A stretch of DNA of 64,000 nucleotides from CAVYHJ01 sp963768165 [NCBI: uncultured bacterium]. Lineage in GTDB: Bacteria; UBP4; UBA4092. Both the position numbers and the translations under genes were made by a program. Of this stretch, positions 1 through 8,995 are shown piece after piece. The notes under the pieces are model-generated. The model saw only the letters and a program-made list of their open reading frames with translations, ran no database searches and was not told the origin of the DNA. Each line of letters starts with the position of its first letter. Positions within the stretch are counted from its first letter, which is position 1. The stretch is taken from contig CAVYHJ010000002.1 of assembly GCA_963768165.1 (NCBI GenBank), positions 620,001 through 684,000 on the forward strand, in the 5' to 3' direction.

Positions 1-115
1 TTGGGGCTTTAGCCCATTATGTCTTGGACTGAAGTCCAGCTACCCTTCGTGTTAAGGAATTAATTTTATATTAAACTGTCGGGTAGAAGATGATGGGATT
101 TATTCCCGTAAACTT

Positions 116-154
116 GTCATTCTTGAGTCCTGTTCTTTAGGACGAAGAATCTCT
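116..154. repeat. Interspersed repeat (GTCATTCT...GAAGAATC type)
   Basis: The segment begins GTCATTCT, holds a small hairpin (GTCCT/AGGAC) and ends GAAGAATCTC. Similar units occur inside the MITE at 17539-17710 and, degenerate, at 61693-61730. Small hairpins also lie just before it (GGGCT/AGCCC near base 10, TGGACT/AGTCCA near base 32). It is noncoding and looks like a dispersed repeat. Confidence 0.5.
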
Positions 155-203
155 GGCTCAAGGACATGGATTTATGATGTAGAAGAGAATTACTCTGTTG
201 GAA

Positions 204-240
204 GGCGTCGGGAAATCCATTTCATTCTATTCCCGATGCA
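204..240. repeat. REP-like palindromic repeat (GCGTCGGGAA family)
   Basis: The arms GCGTCGGGAA and TTCCCGATGC are inverted around a short spacer. Other members are at 2169-2203, 19407-19441, 19511-19545, 19572-19606 and 23635-23669, with degenerate ones near 61745 and 62284. Dispersed palindromes of this kind behave as REP-like elements. No RAYT transposase is visible in the window. Confidence 0.6.
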
Positions 241-249
241 TAATAATTA

Positions 250-1821
250 CTAATAAAAGTATTGTGAATTATCTGTAAACATTGGCATCACTTTTCCTTT
301 TAGCCCTTTTAATTTCCTTTGTTCTTGAATATTAACAAAATTAATTAAATATATAATTGCGGATTTTGCCAATTTCATTATTTTAATGGTTTCTTCCAAA
401 AATACATCATATTCTATACAGTAATAATCTTTATTTTTATCTGGAGTTACCAAGTCATAAATAATAAGCTTTTGATGTTGTGCTGCATTTCTAATATTTC
501 CTAATTTGCCATAGTAGGGAGTCTTAAAATCTTTATTTATATCATAAAGCGCATAAAGACTTATATTTTTCGTATTTAATATTTCATCTCTTATAATATA
601 GTTATTATCTTTATTAGGATTATTCTCGTTTTTCTTTTCCCAAATTGTCCAATAATAGATTTTTTTATTTTCAATACCTAATCCAAGATATTCATTTATG
701 AATAAGGCGATTTTATCAAAAATACTATAAGCATCTTTAAAAGCAGATTTTAATAATCCATAATAAATATTAAATTGAGAATAATCAAGGGTATTAACAA
801 AAGTCGTTCTTAGGCTTATATTATTAAAATCCTTTCTTTTAAATTGAGACTGAACCAATAATAATCTGGCTACTGCATAATCTTCTTTTATCTGATTAAT
901 AGTTTTTGCCAATTTGTAGAAGGTAGTATTGTCGCCAACTGAAGTAATTAACCTTATAAATATGGGATCGCATATTGATTCCTCACAATTATCTTCATGA
1001 ATATGAAAATTAAGAAATAATTTATTTTTAATGCAATAATCAATATAAAATAATTCAAATTTTGATAGTTTTTTTCTGTCATATTCTTGATGTTGAAACC
1101 TTCTATCCAAAATGCTTTTATCCTTAAAATCTTCCCTAATCTTTTCACGTTCATTTTCAAATATTTCTCTTGTGTAAATATCTATACCTTTACTCTCAAT
1201 AATTGGAGAAAGCATTTGATATGATTCATGATAAATAGCACCTCTATATTTACCCGAGACATCGGCAAAAAATCTTAAGGCTCTTGATTTATTTAAAAGG
1301 GCATTAGGAAAATATTTACTATATTTTAAAGCCTCATTATATGCATCAATGGATTCAACTACCCTTCCAATATTTTTTAGACAATTCCCATAGTTAACCC
1401 ATAAACGTTCATTATATATATCTCCCAATTCAAATGCTTTTCTAAAATGCAATTTGGCATTTTCTAAATTCTTAGATTTTGGGATTTCCGTTATTCCAAG
1501 TTGTTTTTCTTCTATATTATATAAGTCTGAGTAACCAGTCGCTAGATTGTAATGAATTAATGCAAAACACATGCTTAATTCTTTATTTTTTAATAAAGAT
1601 TCTCCTTGATTGATACCTTCTCTTATTAATTCGTTATTTTTAAGCCCATGCCCAATATCTATAAGAAAGTTAGCTCTATTATTTGCATAGTTTATGTTAT
1701 TCGGTTCTTTTGAATAGAGTGAATTTAGAAAATCAAGTGCTTTTTGATATTCATGGTTATTAATTAAATTAGAAATTGTATTTAAATTATTTACTATTTC
1801 AGGATCAGGTTGTTTATGCAT
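250..1821 (-). CDS. TPR protein with C-terminal HEPN-like domain (LA2681-type)
   Basis: The 523-residue protein starts with TPR-like helical repeats (roughly residues 15-180, with spaced A/L/Y/N positions). Its C-terminal helical region carries the motif RNAAQH at about residue 445, which matches the R-x4-H signature of HEPN ribonuclease-like domains. TPR plus HEPN is the architecture of the LA2681-like HEPN family. The start is supported by an AAGGA ribosome site just upstream. It lies 36 bases downstream of a restriction-modification remnant on the same strand, so the area may be a decayed defence island. The coding sequence is much more AT-rich than the housekeeping genes, which suggests transfer. 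An RNA-targeting toxin or defence role is inferred. The substrate is unknown, and whether the domain is active has not been shown. Confidence 0.65.
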   Translation of the reverse strand: MHKQPDPEIVNNLNTISNLINNHEYQKALDFLNSLYSKEPNNINYANNRANFLIDIGHGLKNNELIREGINQGESLLKNKELSMCFALIHYNLATGYSDLYNIEEKQLGITEIPKSKNLENAKLHFRKAFELGDIYNERLWVNYGNCLKNIGRVVESIDAYNEALKYSKYFPNALLNKSRALRFFADVSGKYRGAIYHESYQMLSPIIESKGIDIYTREIFENEREKIREDFKDKSILDRRFQHQEYDRKKLSKFELFYIDYCIKNKLFLNFHIHEDNCEESICDPIFIRLITSVGDNTTFYKLAKTINQIKEDYAVARLLLVQSQFKRKDFNNISLRTTFVNTLDYSQFNIYYGLLKSAFKDAYSIFDKIALFINEYLGLGIENKKIYYWTIWEKKNENNPNKDNNYIIRDEILNTKNISLYALYDINKDFKTPYYGKLGNIRNAAQHQKLIIYDLVTPDKNKDYYCIEYDVFLEETIKIMKLAKSAIIYLINFVNIQEQRKLKGLKGKVMPMFTDNSQYFY

Positions 1822-1857
1822 AATGTCCTTAGGAAAATAAATATGCTTGATTACATG

Positions 1858-2070
1858 TTAAATTTCTTCAACAATCTTTATTTCTTCCTCTGTTAAACCA
1901 TAGAATTCATAGACCAGTTGGTCAATTTGGTGGTCGGTGGTGGTGATTTGGCGTTGGAGGGATTCTTTGTCATGGGGTGTTTTGGCTTGGGGTAATTGTT
2001 TGAAAGTATAGGAATCTTTATTCCGATCAAAACGTTCGACCAGTTCAATCAGTTGTTGGGGCGGTGCCAT
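1858..2070 (-). pseudogene. C-terminal remnant of a type II restriction-modification methyltransferase
   Basis: The 70-residue reading frame contains AKTPHDKESLQRQI followed by TTDHQIDQLVYEFYGLTEEE. This is the usual extreme C-terminus of large Eco57I-like or type IIG restriction-methyltransferase proteins (QIDxLVYELYGLTEEEIKIV). Nothing resembling the catalytic part (NPPY motif, SAM domain) precedes it in any frame, so it is a decayed tail that happens to begin with an in-frame ATG. It ends 36 bases before the TPR-HEPN gene. A short independent protein is possible but less likely. Confidence 0.6.
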
Positions 2071-2168
2071 ATTTTGGATGTGTATAGTTATAGGGGATGG
2101 GGATGATTATGTCAAGGGGAAATACGAAATAGGGAAACGGAGAATGGGTGAAAAATATTTTAAAGGCA

Positions 2169-2203
2169 GCATCGGGAATAGATGGAGCAAAAGTTCCCGA
2201 AGC
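2169..2203. repeat. REP-like palindromic repeat (GCRTCGGGAA family)
   Basis: GCATCGGGAA and TTCCCGAAGC are inverted around a 15-base spacer that is almost the same as in the copy at 19511-19545 (both have ATAG-TG-AGCAAAAG). This is the same family as the copies flanking the TIR genes. Confidence 0.6.
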
Positions 2204-2464
2204 ATTAGAAAGGACATTTTTAAAAACCGACTGAGAGTCGGCGGTACAAAAATAAAAAGGATTGACAAAGATAAAATTTGAGCTGAAATAATGGTACAAA
2301 TCAATTTTGAAATATAAATTTTGAGTTATGAATTTAACAATGGACGAAATTGGTTTGGTGATAAAATACCTTGTTTAGGGTAGCGTTGGGGTAGTATATA
2401 GGGATTTGGGTGAGAAAGCTACCTGATATTGACAACTTCAATCTAATTAATTCTCAATAAGGCA

Positions 2465-2494
2465 GGGATGAAGGAGATCGATCTCCTTCATCCC
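2465..2494. repeat. Perfect 30-base palindrome
   Basis: The two 15-base halves are exact reverse complements (GGGATGAAGGAGATC then GATCTCCTTCATCCC). The core corresponds to the palindrome at 49391-49424 with a compensating base-pair change. There is no T-run on either side, so it is not a canonical terminator. Confidence 0.75.
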
Positions 2495-2727
2495 AACTCC
2501 GTTTCTTCTCCGTATTGTCTCCATATCAGCTCCCAATCAACTCCTCTGGTTCTGTTACATTCTTACACCTATGATCCGTTGGGTTTTCGGCTATGTTCCG
2601 GGGTATTCGGCGGGAAGGGTTTTGTACATATATAGCCATCACTGGAGAGAGAGGATTTATAAAGTAAAGAAACGGTTCAATTTAAAGGTTGGTTTATTTC
2701 GATACAGGTGTCCATTTTCAGGAAATA

Positions 2728-2757
2728 TTGTTCAAAGTGGTGTGTTTACGATATAAT
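2728..2757 (+). promoter_or_regulatory. Likely sigma-70 promoter of the kinase/regulator operon
   Basis: TTGTTC at 2728-2733 and TATAAT at 2752-2757 are 18 bases apart, and the ATG follows 14 bases after the -10. Just upstream, 2708-2727 (TGTCC-ATTTTCA-GGA) resembles the inverted repeat in front of the hydrogenase operon, so autoregulation is possible. Confidence 0.45.
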
Positions 2758-2770
2758 CTAAGAGGAACGT

Positions 2771-3910
2771 ATGTCGGAAACAAAACCCTATTGTAAGTTT
2801 ATGTCACCGAACGAAAGTGCGGGTTGTGATACTGCATGCCAAACCGCAGAGAAGTTCTGCAGTATCATTGAAAACACGATTGATGCGATTATTACTTTTG
2901 ACTTAAAGGGAACCGTAACGGGATGGAACGCAGGCGCGGAAGAAATTTATCAATATTCCGCCGATGAGGTTCTTGGTAAAACTTATCCCATTGTTTCAGA
3001 AGATAGAAAAGCGGAATTTTTTACAATTATCGAAATGGTCAGAAAAGGTAAACGCTTGCCGGATTATGAAACTCAACGTGTCCGGAAAGACGGCAAGGTT
3101 TTGGATGTAGCGATTTCGGTTTTTCTCATTCGAGATAAATTAGGCCATGTTACAGAGTTTTGTTCCATGCATAGAGATATTACCGAAAAGAAAAAATTAC
3201 AGGCAGAAATGAACCGTGCACGGGAACTGGCAACCATCGGACAACTGGCAGCTGGAATCGCGCACGCGCTGAATACTCCCCTGGCTTCGATTTTAATGTC
3301 GGCACAAATGATGAAAGATGAGATTTCTACAAATACCTCGAAAGAAGATGTCGAGCGGATTGAACGACAAACCGAACGATGCCGAACTATTGTCAAAAAT
3401 TTACTGAATTTATCGCGGCCCGCCAGCGCGATACATGAACCCGTAGATATTAACCGGATTATTCGCCAGGTGGTCAATAATATTCAACCTACCTTACGAG
3501 AAAAATCTATCAGTTTTATATTGGAAGCGAACAATAACCTGCCAATGATTTCCGGAGACCCGCAAACCATTGAAGAAATGATATCGAATTTAATTGCCAA
3601 CGCCGGAGATGCAATTGCCAATTCGGGAACCATTAAAGTGATTACTTCTTCGCAGAATGGCTTTGTAATCATTGAAATTAGTGATACGGGGAAAGGGATC
3701 AAACAGGAACATCTGGCTCGAATCTTTGACCCATTTTTTACCACCAAAGAAATCGGGAAGGGGTCGGGATTGGGATTGGCGCTTTGTGCGCGTATTGCCC
3801 ACGACCATCAAGGAACGATTAAAGTTGATTCTCATGCTGGAAAAGGGACTACTTTTACAATCACCTTGCCGGTGGAACATGCGGCTATACCCGTCGCTAT
3901 TTCGGTATAA
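2771..3910 (+). CDS. PAS-domain sensor histidine kinase (NtrB-like)
   Basis: A 379-residue soluble kinase with a PAS domain (about 27-140), a dimerisation/phosphoacceptor helix with H165 in AHALNTPLAS, and a HATPase domain with N-box NLIANAGDAI, DTGKGI and GSGLGLAL. No membrane segment is seen, so it should be cytoplasmic. The first 30 residues hold four cysteines (C8, C19, C23, C30) that could bind a metal or an iron-sulfur cluster, or form disulfides. That would make it a redox sensor (inference). The start is set by GAGGAA before the ATG. The NtrC-type partner gene begins 9 bases after the stop, so the two form a two-component operon. The signal is unknown; hydrogenase and pyruvate genes are the best candidate targets. 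Confidence 0.85.
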   Translation: MSETKPYCKFMSPNESAGCDTACQTAEKFCSIIENTIDAIITFDLKGTVTGWNAGAEEIYQYSADEVLGKTYPIVSEDRKAEFFTIIEMVRKGKRLPDYETQRVRKDGKVLDVAISVFLIRDKLGHVTEFCSMHRDITEKKKLQAEMNRARELATIGQLAAGIAHALNTPLASILMSAQMMKDEISTNTSKEDVERIERQTERCRTIVKNLLNLSRPASAIHEPVDINRIIRQVVNNIQPTLREKSISFILEANNNLPMISGDPQTIEEMISNLIANAGDAIANSGTIKVITSSQNGFVIIEISDTGKGIKQEHLARIFDPFFTTKEIGKGSGLGLALCARIAHDHQGTIKVDSHAGKGTTFTITLPVEHAAIPVAISV

Positions 3911-3919
3911 CATTTACCT

Positions 3920-5299
3920 ATGATACTAGAATCCACGGCTATAAAAATACTCATTGTCGAAGACGACACGGATATGGCAGATACTTGCGCCAAATTATTT
4001 TACCGGTCGGGTTATCAACCGGTGACTTGCGAAAACGGGGATAATGCATTAAAGACGTTATCACAAGACCCTTCGATTCGGATTGTCCTAACTGATTTGC
4101 AAATGCCCGGCATGGATGGGGTTGAATTACTCAAGAAGATAAAAGCCACTTCACCGGAAACTGAAGTGGTTATCATGACCGGACATGGGACAATTTCAAA
4201 CGCGGTTGAAGCCCTGAAATTGGGTGCGGCAGATTATATTACAAAGCCTTTTAATAAAGAGGAATTGCTTAATTCCATTGAGAAAATCACTAAACTCCAT
4301 TCTCTTGAAAAAGAAGTACAACGCCTTAATATAGAACTTAAAGGAAAATATAGTTTCGACAGTATCGTGGGCCACAGCAAACCCATGCAGCAAGTCTTTG
4401 AACGGATTATCGCGGCATCGAAAATAGACAGTACGGTTCTGATTACCGGGGAAAGCGGGACGGGAAAAGAACTGGTGGCACGGGCGATACATTATCATGG
4501 CACCCGTGCCAAACACCCATTTATCCCGGTCAATTGCGGCGCTCTGCCCCGGGAACTTATTGAAAGTGAATTGTTCGGTCATAAAAAAGGGTCATTTACC
4601 GGTGCGACCAGTGATGCGGAAGGGTTATTCAAAGCATCGGCGGGTGGAACAATCTTTCTCGATGAAATTGCAGAAATGAGCAAGGATACCCAGGTGAAAC
4701 TACTCCGGGCATTGCAGGAAAAGAAAATCCGACCGGTGGGGGGAACGGAAGAATATCCCATCGACGTCCGGTTGATTGCAGCATCCAATCAGGATATGCA
4801 AACCGCGTTGAAAGATGGATCTCTACGGGATGATCTCTATTATCGCCTCAGTGTCATTACGATTCATCTGCCACCCTTACGGGAACGCCGGGAGGATATA
4901 CCCTTGTTGATTCAGCATTTCATCAATAAATTCAACCAGAGTTTTGACCGCTTGGTAACCCAGGTAGATCCTGATGCTATGGATGGATTAGCCAACTACT
5001 CCTGGCCCGGGAATGTAAGAGAATTAGAAAATGTAATCGAAGGAATTTTTGCTTTGACTCAATCCAAAACGATACATCTATCTGATCTACCTCCCAATAT
5101 CTGTAGAGACCGAAAGGCATTACTGAAACCGGTGGAAGGGGGAGTCGTGATGTCCATGTTGGAAGCGGAACGAAGGGCAATCGAAACCGCTCTGAAAGCG
5201 TCGGAGGGAAATAAATCAAGAGCTGCTCAAATTCTAGGAATTTCTCGCACCCAGCTTTACAAAAAATTATCCGAATATAGTATTGCCGAAAAAAAATAA
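3920..5299 (+). CDS. NtrC-family sigma-54-dependent response regulator
   Basis: 459 residues with all three NtrC-type domains. The receiver domain has phosphoacceptor D59 in LTDLQMPGMDG and K110. The AAA+ domain has Walker A GESGTGKE (178-185), the sigma-54 contact loop as GSFTGA (225-230) and Walker B TIFLDEIAEM. The C-terminal Fis-type helix-turn-helix (about 430-452) ends SRTQLYKKL. It is the partner of the kinase immediately upstream. It is the only sigma-54 activator in the window, and four sigma-54-type promoters lie at 15.97, 33.29, 37.33 and 38.87 kb, so it is the natural candidate to drive hydrogenase, Hyp and oxidoreductase genes. That link is inferred. Confidence 0.92.
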   Translation: MILESTAIKILIVEDDTDMADTCAKLFYRSGYQPVTCENGDNALKTLSQDPSIRIVLTDLQMPGMDGVELLKKIKATSPETEVVIMTGHGTISNAVEALKLGAADYITKPFNKEELLNSIEKITKLHSLEKEVQRLNIELKGKYSFDSIVGHSKPMQQVFERIIAASKIDSTVLITGESGTGKELVARAIHYHGTRAKHPFIPVNCGALPRELIESELFGHKKGSFTGATSDAEGLFKASAGGTIFLDEIAEMSKDTQVKLLRALQEKKIRPVGGTEEYPIDVRLIAASNQDMQTALKDGSLRDDLYYRLSVITIHLPPLRERREDIPLLIQHFINKFNQSFDRLVTQVDPDAMDGLANYSWPGNVRELENVIEGIFALTQSKTIHLSDLPPNICRDRKALLKPVEGGVVMSMLEAERRAIETALKASEGNKSRAAQILGISRTQLYKKLSEYSIAEKK

Positions 5300-5514
5300 T
5301 CCTTCTATCCTACGATATACTCGGCAGTCTCCGGTAACATTTGGCACTCGCAGCAATGAAAAATAGGCGTATAATTTATCTCCAATGAAATCAAATGTTT
5401 ATATTTTTATATTATTATTAAAAATACCGATTTTTCGGGGAAACTAATTAATATCAAAGAATTTCTGAGCGAATTAGTAGTATAATATATTATAGAAGAT
5501 AAAGGAGTGAAATT

Positions 5515-6717
5515 ATGAATATTATTTATCTTGATAACAATGCCACGACACAGATTGCCCCGGAAGTACGGGAAGCCATATTACCCTATCTTGATGAGAA
5601 TTATGGGAACCCATCGAGCCTTTATGATTTGGGACGGATTTCACGAAAAGCCGTGGAACATGCACGGGCACAAGTGGCATCGTTGTTGAATTGTGATCCA
5701 GAGGAAATTATATTTACCAGTTGCGGATCGGAAAGCGATAATGGCGCGATATGGGGAACACTTTGGGCAAATCCCGATAAAAAGCATGTGATTACGTCCG
5801 CTGTGGAACACCACGCCATCGGCCACGTCTGTGAATTTATTGAGAAAAATGGATATGAAGTGACTTATGTACCGGTGGATGAAGGTGGAATATTAGACTT
5901 GGATTATCTGAAAAAATCCATTCGCTCGGATACTGCACTGGTGACTATTATGACAGCAAATAATGAAACCGGCGTCATATTCCCTATTGATAAAATTGGT
6001 GCGATCTGTAAAGAAAAGAAAGTTTATTTTCATACAGATGCCGTGCAAGCCGTTGGTAAATTGCCGATTGACTTGCGACATTCCGATATTGACATGCTAT
6101 CCATTTCCGGACACAAGCTCCATGCCCCAAAAGGAGTTGGCGTATTTTATCTCCGTAAAAACGTGGCATGGTCTCCCTATCTGATGGGAGGACATCAAGA
6201 ATCTGAAAAACGGGCGGGAACGGAAAATACGATTGGGATTGTGGCACTGGGTAAAGCCGCCGAATTAGCGCAGCATCATTTGCCGGAAGAAAATAAATAT
6301 TTGTCGTCCTTGCGTGATAAATTTGAAGCGGAAGTCATTCGACGAATTCCCGATGTGCGGATTACCGCAAGAAATTCTCCTCGTCTCCCGGGAACCAGCC
6401 ACCTTTGTTTCAAAGATGCCAAAGACGATGCCATTCTTTTGATTTTGAACGAAGTGGGAATTTGCGCTTCTTCTGGTTCCGCCTGCAATACGGGTTCCAA
6501 AGATGTGTCCCATGTATTACGAGCAATGAAGGTCCCCAAGGACTATATCCGCGGGTCACTGCGAATTAGTTTAAGTCGGTACAATAAACAGAGCGACATT
6601 GATTATCTTCTGGAACATCTCCCCGGAATCGTCGAACGTACCCGCAAAGCCAAACAAAAAAGAAAACAACACGCGCGTTCGGAAGATTTCTTGGAAACCC
6701 ATTCGGTTGCTAAATAA
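5515..6717 (+). CDS. nifS: Cysteine desulfurase (NifS/IscS family)
   Basis: PLP enzyme that takes sulfur from cysteine for iron-sulfur cluster assembly. The 400 residues match family length. The PLP lysine is K201 in SISGHKLHAPKGVG and the persulfide cysteine is C324 in SSGSACNTGS, a short-loop NifS/IscS arrangement. The start ATG follows AAGGAG. TATAAT at 5482 gives a probable constitutive promoter. No scaffold gene (iscU/nifU) follows; the next gene converges from the minus strand. A supply role for the many Fe-S proteins in the window is likely but not shown. The lysine-rich tail after residue 375 is a small extension. Confidence 0.93.
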   Translation: MNIIYLDNNATTQIAPEVREAILPYLDENYGNPSSLYDLGRISRKAVEHARAQVASLLNCDPEEIIFTSCGSESDNGAIWGTLWANPDKKHVITSAVEHHAIGHVCEFIEKNGYEVTYVPVDEGGILDLDYLKKSIRSDTALVTIMTANNETGVIFPIDKIGAICKEKKVYFHTDAVQAVGKLPIDLRHSDIDMLSISGHKLHAPKGVGVFYLRKNVAWSPYLMGGHQESEKRAGTENTIGIVALGKAAELAQHHLPEENKYLSSLRDKFEAEVIRRIPDVRITARNSPRLPGTSHLCFKDAKDDAILLILNEVGICASSGSACNTGSKDVSHVLRAMKVPKDYIRGSLRISLSRYNKQSDIDYLLEHLPGIVERTRKAKQKRKQHARSEDFLETHSVAK

Positions 6718-6727
6718 TCTTTAAGAG

Positions 6728-7384
6728 CTAATCCAACTTGCCTAATTCTCGCAGTCGAACAGTTGCATCAAGGTTGGAAATGATTTCAATGGTTTTAAGA
6801 TAATCTACCCCTGGCAGTTTTAGCGCAGTCACTTCAACGGATGGGATATAATAAATTGATTGCTTGATGAATTCTAATACATGATCGAAAGTATCCTGTC
6901 CAAATTGGGGTTGACAAATCTTGTAATAACTTTCTTTGGTGGGAGCATTCAACGTTATGCTTATCGAATCAATCAGGCCTTTCATTTCCGGAACAATATT
7001 TCGTTTATGAATAAGATTACCGTGCCCATTGGTAATTAATCGGGTTTTTCCACGGCGCTCCTTTACCCATTGGCATATATGTTTGATTATTCCAAAACGC
7101 AAAGTTGGTTCCCCTAATCCCCAAAATACAATTTCCCGATATTGGTAAGGTTTATCTGTAAGCGTAATCAATTCAGTTGCGTTGGGTTGGGAATTTAAAT
7201 GAAAATTACAACCCTCTACATATTCCGGATGAAAGCGAAAACAATAACTACATTTACAGGTACAATCATTCGTTATATTCAAATAAAGTGAGTTATCGAG
7301 TTTTAAGGCAAGGGTGGGACTTTGTGGTTTGACCGGTTTATTTACAGTGGCAATCGCTATTCTAGGGCTCTCCATAAATTTCAT
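6728..7384 (-). CDS. TatD-linked radical SAM protein
   Basis: A compact radical SAM protein (218 residues) with the cluster motif C41-x3-C45-x2-C48 in NDCTCKCSYCFRF, preceded by LYLNITN, and a GLGEPTLR segment that fits the SAM-binding GGE-like motif. The LYLN-TN-C layout and size match the family named tatD-linked radical SAM, usually beside tatD. No tatD gene is visible here. It converges on the cysteine desulfurase, ending 10 bases from it. There are few residues before the barrel and none of the C-terminal cluster domain of SPASM enzymes. Substrate unknown. Confidence 0.75.
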   Translation of the reverse strand: MKFMESPRIAIATVNKPVKPQSPTLALKLDNSLYLNITNDCTCKCSYCFRFHPEYVEGCNFHLNSQPNATELITLTDKPYQYREIVFWGLGEPTLRFGIIKHICQWVKERRGKTRLITNGHGNLIHKRNIVPEMKGLIDSISITLNAPTKESYYKICQPQFGQDTFDHVLEFIKQSIYYIPSVEVTALKLPGVDYLKTIEIISNLDATVRLRELGKLD

Positions 7385-7817
7385 TTCTATTTAAGAGAGC
7401 CGGGCGGAGTATGAGCGAGGTAGCGAATTATTGCTTGGTAGGGCCTCACCAGGGAATATGGAATTTTTGCGGGATTCTTTTGAACTGAGCGAGGTCGGTC
7501 TCCATATTCGGATGCTGGAATGATTTTCCGCCCGGTTTGTTGATGTCAAGTTTATATTTCCTATATTTATAATCCTCTAGTTATAAGTGAATGCATGCTT
7601 CGTGCCATCATTCATATTTGCATGATTTACATAACTGTAATAGAATCACTCCTCTATACAGATATAATTAACAAGGTTAATATTCTGTACTTTGCATTTT
7701 TTTGCATCATTTAATGACAGGAATCATCGGTCTATAGTTAGATTATTGAAAACAAAAGAATTACGTTAATTTGTTATAAAAATAAACATGTAGCAATAAT
7801 AAACAGCGAAAATCTAT
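7385..7817. other. Intergenic region with a nested inverted-repeat element
   Basis: Outer arms CGGGCGGA (7401-7408) and TCCGCCCG (7527-7534) enclose inner arms GAATATGGA (7454-7462) and TCCATATTC (7501-7509). The block has the form of a short nonautonomous element or structured repeat. It shares GAGCGAGGT/GGGATTCTT wording with other dispersed repeats. The rest, 7536-7817, is AT-rich with no gene seen. Confidence 0.45.
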
Positions 7818-8744
7818 TTAAATCTTTTCAAAATGGGTCTTACGATGTACCAAATTATGGTCTTCAATGGATTCAAGATGGGTTATTATTTCAGAAGGAA
7901 CAGAAAGTGCGGCTCCAACATTTTCTTCAATAATCGTAGCAATCCGGTGGGCTTCTTCAATCGGAGTACCTTTCGGAAATAACAAATGGACTTCCACCCA
8001 AATAGTATTACCGGTATAACGATGTCTCAAGCCATGGTAGAGTATCCCGAATTCTTTGGTTTTCTCTTCGAGAATTTTAGTAAGGGTTGCTGCAACAACC
8101 GGGTCAACTTCATCCATCAATCCACCGATTGATTGGCGCATCAATTTTCCACCTGTCCAAAGAATATTCAAAGCAACGAAAATTGCACAAATGGGATCAA
8201 AAGGAAGCCATTTCGTCAACATGGCAAGACCAAGTCCTACCACGACACCGATACTGGTATAACAATCGGCCAATACGTGTTTTCCATTGGCAATCAGAAT
8301 TATGGAAGAATACTTCTTTCCTTTCCAAATCAGGTAAAAACCGAGAATTCCGTTAATCAATGCAGCACCAACGACAATCAGGGTTCCTTGACCCAGGTTT
8401 TGCAAATGCAATCCCCCTATCCATTTATTGACCGCGGAATAAATAATATAAAAGGCGGCAAGTATAATCATCCCACCTTCAAATCCCGCGGAAAAAAAAC
8501 TGATTTTTTCATGGCCGTAGAGATGAGTTTTATCGGCGGGACGGAAACTGACCGAAAGGCTATACGCTGCAAAAGAGACGGCGATGACATGTACAACCGA
8601 TTCTGCTGCATCGGATAAAATGGCGACAGAACCTGTAATCACATAAGCAGATATTTTCCCAAGCAACATCAGGAAACCTATCCAGAAGGACAGTTTCATG
8701 GCAAATTTCTGATGCCGAATATGTTCTTCTCGGAATTCTTGCAT
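7818..8744 (-). CDS. Cation diffusion facilitator family transporter
   Basis: 308 residues with about six membrane segments in the first 210 residues and a soluble C-terminal dimerisation domain, as in CDF/ZnT transporters that export Zn2+, Fe2+, Mn2+ or other divalent metals by proton antiport. Metal-site sequences are visible: DAAESVVHV in helix II, HLYGHEK in the loop, and HVLADCYTS in helix V (HxxxD). The acidic/His C-terminal domain contains GLRHRY and HLES. It has no close co-directional partner: hydrogenase accessory genes lie 250 bases upstream on the same strand beyond a hairpin. Metal specificity cannot be read from sequence. Nickel is tempting near a [NiFe] hydrogenase but unsupported. 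Confidence 0.9.
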   Translation of the reverse strand: MQEFREEHIRHQKFAMKLSFWIGFLMLLGKISAYVITGSVAILSDAAESVVHVIAVSFAAYSLSVSFRPADKTHLYGHEKISFFSAGFEGGMIILAAFYIIYSAVNKWIGGLHLQNLGQGTLIVVGAALINGILGFYLIWKGKKYSSIILIANGKHVLADCYTSIGVVVGLGLAMLTKWLPFDPICAIFVALNILWTGGKLMRQSIGGLMDEVDPVVAATLTKILEEKTKEFGILYHGLRHRYTGNTIWVEVHLLFPKGTPIEEAHRIATIIEENVGAALSVPSEIITHLESIEDHNLVHRKTHFEKI

Positions 8745-8876
8745 AATTTGCTACAGTAACACCATTTTTCAATCTTGTACAGTCGTCACAGGATCTCTTT
8801 TATTTATCACCTCACGTAAGCATTTTCACAAGATTTAATAATCATCCCACTGGTAGACAAATAATAATTGCCTATT

Positions 8877-8910
8877 GGACAAACACTCACCAGTTAGTGA
8901 ACGTTTGTCC
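8877..8910 (-). terminator. Terminator-like hairpin after the hyp-acetyl-CoA synthetase operon
   Basis: Two 14-base arms (8877-8890 and 8897-8910) flank a 6-base loop. On the minus-strand RNA the two imperfect positions become G-U pairs, while on the plus strand they would be A/C mismatches. The structure therefore belongs to minus-strand transcripts, 86 bases past the synthetase stop. There is only an AU-rich stretch, not a clean U-run. A second hairpin (CCGACAAATTTGTCGG) lies near 8950. Confidence 0.5.
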
Positions 8911-8995
8911 AGCAAACAAAATGCAAAGTATAAATATGCAACGAAGTTATCCGACAAATTTGTCGGTACGATGCATATATGACGATTACAACTAG

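Larger units (their letters stand above)
2071..2770. other. Intergenic region with repeats
   Basis: No convincing gene is seen in these 700 bases. The region holds a REP-like palindrome (2169-2203), a short hairpin CCGACT/AGTCGG near 2228-2242 and a perfect 30-base palindrome (2465-2494). It also contains TCTCCGTATTGTCTCC near 2511, which recurs near 40980, and the kinase promoter at its end. Short reading frames here (for example 2571-2756) have no recognisable features. Confidence 0.6.

Noticed and set aside
2571-2756. 61-residue plus-strand frame before the kinase
   Set aside because: No ribosome site or recognisable features, and it runs over the kinase promoter.
5337-5370. TGGCAC sequence before the cysteine desulfurase gene as a sigma-54 promoter
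   Set aside because: The next GC lies 8 bases after GG, not 10, and TTGC is absent. A TATAAT closer to the gene explains expression better.
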